Part shown: positions 15,700-19,999 of the stretch, piece after piece
Position numbering within the stretch: the first letter of the stretch is position 1
Layout: each line of letters opens with the position of its first letter
NCBI GenBank assembly: GCA_964546285.1
Contig: CAZJJK010000058.1
Coordinates: 1 to 19,999 of the forward strand
Source: CAZJJK01 sp964546285
GTDB lineage: Bacteria; Spirochaetota; Spirochaetia; Treponematales; Breznakiellaceae
Direction: 5' to 3'
DNA: 19,999 nt
Translations under genes and position numbers: made by a program
Notes under the pieces: generated by a model
The model's database searches: none
What the model saw: only the letters and a program-made list of their open reading frames with translations
What the model was told of the DNA's origin: nothing

Positions 15700-16557
15700 G
15701 TGCATCGAATAGTCAGCAAAAAGCAATTATCGGATGATGTGTTTGAATTTATCGTTGAAGCACCGCTAATTTCACACGCGAGAAAAGCCGGTCAGTTTGT
15801 AATTATACAGATCGATACAGAATGGGGCGAGCGTATTCCATTGACAATAGCGGATGCGGATGATAAAGAGGGTACAATTACATTAGTTTTTCAAACCGTA
15901 GGAGCAAGCACCCATCTCCTAGCCGCAAAGAAACCAAATGACACAGTTGCTAACATATTAGGACCGCTAGGTAATCCTACGCATATAGAAAAAGTAGGTA
16001 CAGTTATTGGAATTGGTGGAGGTATTGGCGTCGCGCCGCTCTATCCAATTGCCCAAGCTATGAAAAATGCGGGTAATCACCTAATTATAGTTATAGGGGC
16101 CCGAAATAAAGAACTTGTGATTTTTGAAGACAGAATGAGAGCTCTCGCTGATGAGCTAATTATTGTAACAGATGATGGTTCATATGGGCGTAAAGCCCTA
16201 GTAACAGAGCCTCTCGCTGAAATTTGCCAGCGGACGCCTAAACCAGACCTTGCCATCGCGATTGGGCCGCCTATCATGATGAAATTCTGCGCGCAGACAA
16301 CAAAGCCATTCGCTGTACCAACCGTTGTTTCACTGAATACAATTATGATCGATGGAACTGGGATGTGCGGCGGTTGCCGAGTAACCGTTGGCGGAGAAAC
16401 TAAATTTGTGTGCGTTGATGGTCCAGAATTCGACGGGCATAAGGTTGATTTTGATAATATGATGACCCGCCTTGGATCATATAAGGACAGAGAAAAAAAT
16501 GATCATCATACGTGCCATTTAAACCTTGGCTTAGCGCAAGAAACTGGAGCAAAATAA
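15700..16557 (+). CDS. nfnA: NfnA, small subunit of NADH/ferredoxin:NADP oxidoreductase
   Basis: A 285-residue subunit of the electron-bifurcating transhydrogenase, which reduces NADP+ with NADH and reduced ferredoxin, or runs in reverse. Domains in order: an FAD-binding barrel with RIPLTIAD (45-52), an NAD-binding domain with GIGGGIG (104-110), and a C-terminal [2Fe-2S] site with C223, C226 and C238 in GTGMCGGC and VCVDGPEFDGH. Aspartate D218 sits where the unusual fourth ligand is reported in Thermotoga NfnA. The start is GTG with AAAGGA seven bases upstream. The stop overlaps the start of nfnB (TAATG). The fold is shared with dihydroorotate dehydrogenase electron-transfer subunit PyrK and sulfide dehydrogenase SudB; the fused neighbourhood with nfnB supports Nfn. 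Confidence 0.93.
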   Translation: MHRIVSKKQLSDDVFEFIVEAPLISHARKAGQFVIIQIDTEWGERIPLTIADADDKEGTITLVFQTVGASTHLLAAKKPNDTVANILGPLGNPTHIEKVGTVIGIGGGIGVAPLYPIAQAMKNAGNHLIIVIGARNKELVIFEDRMRALADELIIVTDDGSYGRKALVTEPLAEICQRTPKPDLAIAIGPPIMMKFCAQTTKPFAVPTVVSLNTIMIDGTGMCGGCRVTVGGETKFVCVDGPEFDGHKVDFDNMMTRLGSYKDREKNDHHTCHLNLGLAQETGAK

Positions 16558-18059
16558 TGAGCGCTGAACATAAAAGTAAAGAAGTGCTTGAATCAGAAGC
16601 AGAGCGCGTCCTTGCCTCCCTATCAGCCAATAGCGCAGGAGAAACATTAAATACAAAAAAAAGAATGGCTATTCCGGCTCAAGCAATGCCCTCGCAAGAA
16701 CCCCAGATTCGAAATAAGAACCAAAGCGAGGTCGCTCTTGGATACGGGGAGGCCCAAGCCCGCCTTGAAGCTGAGCGTTGTCTAGATTGCAAGAATCAAC
16801 CTTGCGTCAGCGCATGTCCGGTTAGCGTACCCATTCCTCGTTTTATTAACTCCATTCGTCAAGGCGATTATAAGGCAGCTATTGATATAATAAAGGAAAC
16901 CAACCTTCTACCAGCCGTCTGTGGGCGGGTCTGTCCACAAGAAAAGCAATGTCAGCTAGCATGTACGCTTGGGAAGGTTTTAAAGGATGTTGATAAAGCT
17001 GTCGCTATTGGTCGGCTTGAACGCTTTGCCGCTGATTGGGAACGAGATAATGGTAAAATTACGCCCCCATCCATAAAAAAGTCTACCGGTAAAAAGGTCG
17101 CGGTAATTGGTTCAGGACCAGCTGGCCTTACAGTCGCCGCGGATGTTGCTCGCGAAGGACATCAAGTCGTAATCTTTGAAGCCTTCCATAAAGCGGGAGG
17201 TGTAATGGTCTATGGCATACCGGAATTCCGTTTACCAAAAGCTATTGTTCAAACCGAAGTTGACACATTAAAAGCGATGGGCGTTGAAATAAAAACGAAT
17301 TTTCTGGTTGGACGAACCCGTACTCTTCGTGAACTATTAGAAGAAGATGATTTTGACGCCGCCTTTATCGGTGTAGGAGCTGGGTTGCCAAAATTTCTTG
17401 GCATAGACGGAGAAAATTTGGTTGGTGTATTCAGCGCTAACGAATATCTAACCCGTGCGAACCTGATGAAAGCGTATGATACAAGCAAAGCCGCGACACC
17501 TATTTTTAAGGCTAAAATAGTCGCTGTAATAGGCGGCGGGAATGTCGCTATGGACGCGGCTCGAATGGCTTTACGCCTTGGAGCTGAAGAAGTACACATT
17601 ATATACAGACGAACTAAAGAAGAAATGCCAGCTCGCGCCGAGGAGCTTGCTCACGCCGAGGAGGAAGGCGTCATTTTTAACTATCTGAGGAACCCAACCA
17701 AAATATTAAATGATGGTAAAGGTTATGTTTCTGGAATGGAACTGCTAAAATACAAGCTAGGGGATAGTGACGCGTCTGGACGTCGCCGTCCAGTTCCCAT
17801 TGAGGGATCTGAGTACCATTTTACATGCGACTCCGTGATTGTCGCCTTAGGCAACGAATCCAATCCACTTTTAACAAAAAATACAGAAGGCTTAATAGTA
17901 GATAAAAAAGGCAGAATACTAGTAAATCAAGATCAAAAAACCTCTTTGGACTCTGTTTATGCCGGCGGCGACATCGTCCTTGGCGCCGCTACTGTAATTT
18001 TAGCGATGGGAGAAGGCCGACGCGCCGCTGCCGCTATAAATACATTATTAAGTACTTAA
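16557..18059 (+). CDS. nfnB: NfnB, large subunit of NADH/ferredoxin:NADP oxidoreductase
   Basis: A 500-residue flavoprotein with the layout of NfnB and the glutamate synthase small subunit. Two cysteine sets for [4Fe-4S] clusters lie at C75, C78, C83, C87 (CLDCKNQPCVSACP) and C122, C126, C132, C136 (CGRVCPQEKQCQLAC). An FAD fingerprint follows (GSGPAG, 185-190), then an NADP fingerprint (GGGNVAMDAAR, 326-336) and the second FAD contact AGGDIVLGAATV (469-480). The ATG at 16557 overlaps the nfnA stop by one base and has GGAG seven bases before it. About 35 polar residues precede the conserved part, a longer N-terminus than I expect. Its end overlaps the convergent acyltransferase gene by 12 bases. 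It could alternatively be called gltD or sudA, but the partner gene argues for Nfn. Confidence 0.93.
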   Translation: MSAEHKSKEVLESEAERVLASLSANSAGETLNTKKRMAIPAQAMPSQEPQIRNKNQSEVALGYGEAQARLEAERCLDCKNQPCVSACPVSVPIPRFINSIRQGDYKAAIDIIKETNLLPAVCGRVCPQEKQCQLACTLGKVLKDVDKAVAIGRLERFAADWERDNGKITPPSIKKSTGKKVAVIGSGPAGLTVAADVAREGHQVVIFEAFHKAGGVMVYGIPEFRLPKAIVQTEVDTLKAMGVEIKTNFLVGRTRTLRELLEEDDFDAAFIGVGAGLPKFLGIDGENLVGVFSANEYLTRANLMKAYDTSKAATPIFKAKIVAVIGGGNVAMDAARMALRLGAEEVHIIYRRTKEEMPARAEELAHAEEEGVIFNYLRNPTKILNDGKGYVSGMELLKYKLGDSDASGRRRPVPIEGSEYHFTCDSVIVALGNESNPLLTKNTEGLIVDKKGRILVNQDQKTSLDSVYAGGDIVLGAATVILAMGEGRRAAAAINTLLST

Positions 18060-18061
18060 TA
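18046..18061. repeat. 16-nt palindrome at overlapping convergent gene ends
   Basis: TATTAAGTACTTAATA is a perfect palindrome. Its central 12 bases (18048-18059) are the last four codons of both nfnB and the acyltransferase gene, including both TAA stops. Both proteins therefore end in the same residues, LST after a shared leucine. Confidence 0.85.
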
Positions 18062-18887
18062 GCTCTTTATTCACTACCGTAGCGCCCCAAGTCCTCAGCC
18101 GAGACTCAATAAAATTCACGCATTCTTCGTGTTCAAGCCTTCCACGGCCTTCTACATATACAGGATCGCCAAATTCAATATAAATGGGATTAGCGCGTCT
18201 TATCGGACCAAAACCACGAAAAACAGGACTGTTCCCCCAAAAATCCGTACGAACCGCTACAGGCATAAAGGGTACACCAGCTTTAACAGCCAGTTTTATA
18301 CCGAGACTGTTAAATTGATTTCGGTCAAATACATCAGACCTAGTACCCTGTGGAAATACAATAACCGAAATCCCTTTTGATAATCTTTCTTGCCCTTCGT
18401 GAAGCACTGTCATTAAATCCGCTCTCGCATCTTTACGTGTCACAATAATAGGATCACGTGAACGCATTATTGGTCCCCAGAAAGGGCCCTTAACTAATTT
18501 TTGCTTTACAACATAGGTAACTGGTTTTATTGGACAGATGAGACCAGGCAAAGCTACGGTCTCTAGGGTACTCATATGATTTGAGATAAAAACCAGGGGA
18601 CCGGAAACGGATCTGATCTTATTCAGTCCCGTTATATGAAAATTCGCGCCACATTGTTCCAAGAATTTTATAATATGGTAAGAAGTCTCGGCCCATACAT
18701 CATCGCCATATTCACCAAGGGACACCTTCCGCAAAGAGCGAAAAACAGCACCAAAGAAAAAGCTATACGGACTCCATCTAGTTCCAAGGAGAAGATACTC
18801 ACGCAACGCGCGTGGAATATTCTTGGGCGTTTGATAGCTATCAGCAGGAAAATAATCCGCTCCTACAGAGGGTAACGCGTTTCCCAT
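18048..18887 (-). CDS. PlsC-like lysophospholipid acyltransferase, variant motifs
   Basis: A 279-residue member of the PlsC family, which acylates 1-acylglycerol-3-phosphate or a related lysolipid at the inner membrane. The usual motifs are present but altered. Motif I is NHMSTLE (103-109), so H104 is followed by glutamate E109 where HX4D is expected. Motif III is VFPQGTR (177-183), with glutamine at the usual glutamate of PEGTR. Motif IV-like VPFMPVAV is at 205-212. A hydrophobic stretch at about 30-52 may bind the membrane. The ATG has GGAGG ten bases upstream. It ends inside nfnB on the other strand. Because H104 and R183 are kept, I expect an active enzyme of a subfamily with its own motifs, though acceptor and donor are unknown. 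Confidence 0.82.
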   Translation of the reverse strand: MGNALPSVGADYFPADSYQTPKNIPRALREYLLLGTRWSPYSFFFGAVFRSLRKVSLGEYGDDVWAETSYHIIKFLEQCGANFHITGLNKIRSVSGPLVFISNHMSTLETVALPGLICPIKPVTYVVKQKLVKGPFWGPIMRSRDPIIVTRKDARADLMTVLHEGQERLSKGISVIVFPQGTRSDVFDRNQFNSLGIKLAVKAGVPFMPVAVRTDFWGNSPVFRGFGPIRRANPIYIEFGDPVYVEGRGRLEHEECVNFIESRLRTWGATVVNKELLST

Positions 18888-19224
18888 GTTAATATCGCCT
18901 CCATTTATTTCAAATACTACTTGTCGCCATACAAATAAGCGTCATTGGAGAATAACTTTATCTTAGAAAGCCTACCGGCTCAAGTCGCAAGCTACAGCTT
19001 ATCCCTTTGTTTTGGCTACAATGTCCCTAAAAAAGCCAATTAGCTCTAAAATAATCGAATTCCCCATCCCCCAAAAAGATTGTGAACCAGTTTATCTCAA
19101 TGAGCGCTTTCTATCGTTATATCCGAGTTATCGTCTGTTAGCGTTTATTGACTGACTCAATACAATACGCGATACCCAACAGCGACAGAATAGGCGGCAC
19201 TTAGCGCGGCCTATAAAAACTTAC

Positions 19225-19262
19225 TCTAGCGCCTCTTGCGAAGCAATGCGGCTTACGCTAGA
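19225..19262 (+). repeat. nested inverted repeat upstream of the cNMP-binding gene
   Basis: TCTAGCG (19225-19231) pairs with CGCTAGA (19256-19262). Inside it CC pairs with GG, and TTGC-GAA-GCAA forms an inner hairpin (19236-19246). There is no T run after it. It may be an operator or part of a structured RNA. Confidence 0.4.
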
Positions 19263-19286
19263 AACTCTCTTACCGTAATATTTTAC

Positions 19287-19317
19287 TTGCGTTTTCTATT
19301 GAGATACACGATATACT
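19287..19317 (+). promoter_or_regulatory. candidate promoter for the cNMP-binding gene
   Basis: TTGCGT (19287-19292) and a good -10 box TATACT (19312-19317) are 19 bases apart, slightly long. A start near 19324 would give a short leader that includes the AAGGGGG site. An in-frame ATG at 19318 would lie before that transcript and is not favoured. Confidence 0.38.
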
Positions 19318-19347
19318 ATGAAACGATACAATAAGGGGGAAATTTAT

Positions 19348-19878
19348 ATGCGCGACGCTGATAAAAACCAGTATATGGCTGTTTTAAATGATGTTTTACT
19401 ATTCAAATTCTTAGATAAGGCCGAGAAAGACGCGCTTTTTGAAAAAGCTGAAATACTTAACGTAGCCGATAATGAGATTATTATTCATGAAGGAGAATTT
19501 TCGCCTTATCTTTATGTTGTTTTGGATGGATGCGCTAGTGTACAAGTTAAGCGTGGCGAGAAAGATGTGTATATCAGCACTATCGGCGCTGGCGATGTTG
19601 TTGGAGAAGCGGGTCTTTTTATTAATGTAAAACGCACAGCGAATGTTATTTCTTGCGGAGATTCAGTTATTCTTAGTTTAAAAAGGGACGCCTTTCTTTC
19701 CTTTATAGCCGCTAACCCCAGAGGAGGCTCTCGAATATTGATGGTAATTATTTATGGTCTTTTAAAAAAACTCAGAGAGGCTAATCAAGAATTATCTTTT
19801 GAACGTAAATCGGATATAGACCAAAGCGATATAGATGAGATGGTATCAAACGTGATGCTTGATTCGGAGTTGCAATAA
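19348..19878 (+). CDS. stand-alone cyclic-nucleotide-binding-domain protein
   Basis: A 176-residue cytoplasmic protein made of one CRP-type cNMP-binding domain (about 15-125). The beta-roll landmarks are IIIHEGEFSPYLYVVLDG (44-61), ISTIGAGDVVGEAGLF (76-91) and KRTANV (95-100). The phosphate-binding cassette keeps G86-E87 and R96, so binding of cAMP or another cyclic nucleotide is possible. After the domain only about 50 residues follow, a helix and an acidic tail, with no helix-turn-helix and no kinase or cyclase domain. It is therefore probably a sensor that works through protein contact. The ATG at 19348 has AAGGGGG eight bases upstream, better than the in-frame ATG at 19318. It has no close co-directional neighbour in the window. 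Confidence 0.85.
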   Translation: MRDADKNQYMAVLNDVLLFKFLDKAEKDALFEKAEILNVADNEIIIHEGEFSPYLYVVLDGCASVQVKRGEKDVYISTIGAGDVVGEAGLFINVKRTANVISCGDSVILSLKRDAFLSFIAANPRGGSRILMVIIYGLLKKLREANQELSFERKSDIDQSDIDEMVSNVMLDSELQ

Positions 19879-19999
19879 GAATAAAAGGCTCTGTAGTCTA
19901 CAAAAAATAAAAATCCGCGGCTTAAGGCAAGAGCTAGTTCTCCTTATATATTCTTACAATAGAGAAATATGTCTTTTGTGCCGTTTCATTTATGCTTAA

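Larger units (their letters stand above)
18888..19347. other. 460-base gene-poor gap
   Basis: This is the longest noncoding stretch in the window, between the divergent acyltransferase and cyclic-nucleotide-binding genes. It holds the acyltransferase leader, a 44-codon forward reading frame at 19021-19155 without a ribosome binding site, a hairpin-rich element at 19225-19262 and the likely promoter at 19287-19317. I see no tRNA or recognisable small RNA in it. Confidence 0.6.

Noticed and set aside
15522..15719. 65-codon reverse-strand frame between alaX and nfnA
   Set aside because: It can start only at TTG inside nfnA, has no ribosome binding site and overlaps the likely alaX promoter; the translation is hydrophobic but unfamiliar.
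1..19999. Defence system, prophage, insertion sequence or CRISPR array
   Set aside because: No integrase, transposase, nuclease, spaced direct repeats or phage structural genes were found; the gene content is mainly metabolic and transport.

Overview
The window looks like a piece of a spirochaete chromosome, most likely Treponema-like. This is an inference from gene content, not from a marker gene. The supporting signs are a BMP/PnrA-type purine ABC importer linked to salvage enzymes, an NfnAB transhydrogenase pair as found in anaerobes, an acyltransferase of an unusual subtype, and strong GGAGG-type ribosome binding sites mixed with GTG starts. There are no tRNA or rRNA genes, insertion sequences, CRISPR arrays or phage genes. 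Most of the window is ordinary, well-packed chromosome.

Layout. (1) 1-1491 (+): the 3' part of a GHKL/HSP90-like ATPase gene carrying an Ig-like domain, cut by the window edge. (2) 1860-9655 (-): a seven-gene purine uptake and salvage cluster read right to left: BMP-family binding protein, double ATPase, two permeases, purine phosphoribosyltransferase, HD-domain phosphohydrolase and adenine deaminase. A perfect 14-bp terminator hairpin lies after the binding-protein gene. A compact set of competing hairpins covers the leader of the ATPase gene. (3) 9813-11949 (+): a NatA/NatB-type ABC exporter pair, divergent from the purine cluster. The two divergent promoters appear to share one palindromic -10 box. 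(4) 12070-14283 (+): a DUF2807-type exported repeat protein, a YchJ-like SEC-C protein, and a small exported protein of unknown function coupled to it. (5) 14313-15497 (-): an AlaX alanyl-tRNA editing protein. (6) 15700-18059 (+): nfnA-nfnB, the electron-bifurcating NADH/ferredoxin:NADP oxidoreductase. (7) 18048-18887 (-): a PlsC-like acyltransferase whose end overlaps nfnB inside a 16-nt palindrome. (8) 19348-19878 (+): a stand-alone cyclic-nucleotide-binding-domain protein.

How the genes fit together. The purine cluster reads as one pathway. A base or nucleoside, plausibly adenine, is bound outside the membrane and imported. Adenine deaminase converts adenine to hypoxanthine and ammonia, and the phosphoribosyltransferase makes IMP from hypoxanthine and PRPP. 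The HD protein is an unassigned partner. NfnAB balances ferredoxin, NADH and NADPH in an anaerobic metabolism. The points most worth a second look are the shared-box divergent promoter (9714-9763), the switch-like RNA before the importer ATPase (8373-8459), the HX4E/PQGTR acyltransferase, and the GHKL ATPase with its inserted Ig-like domain.
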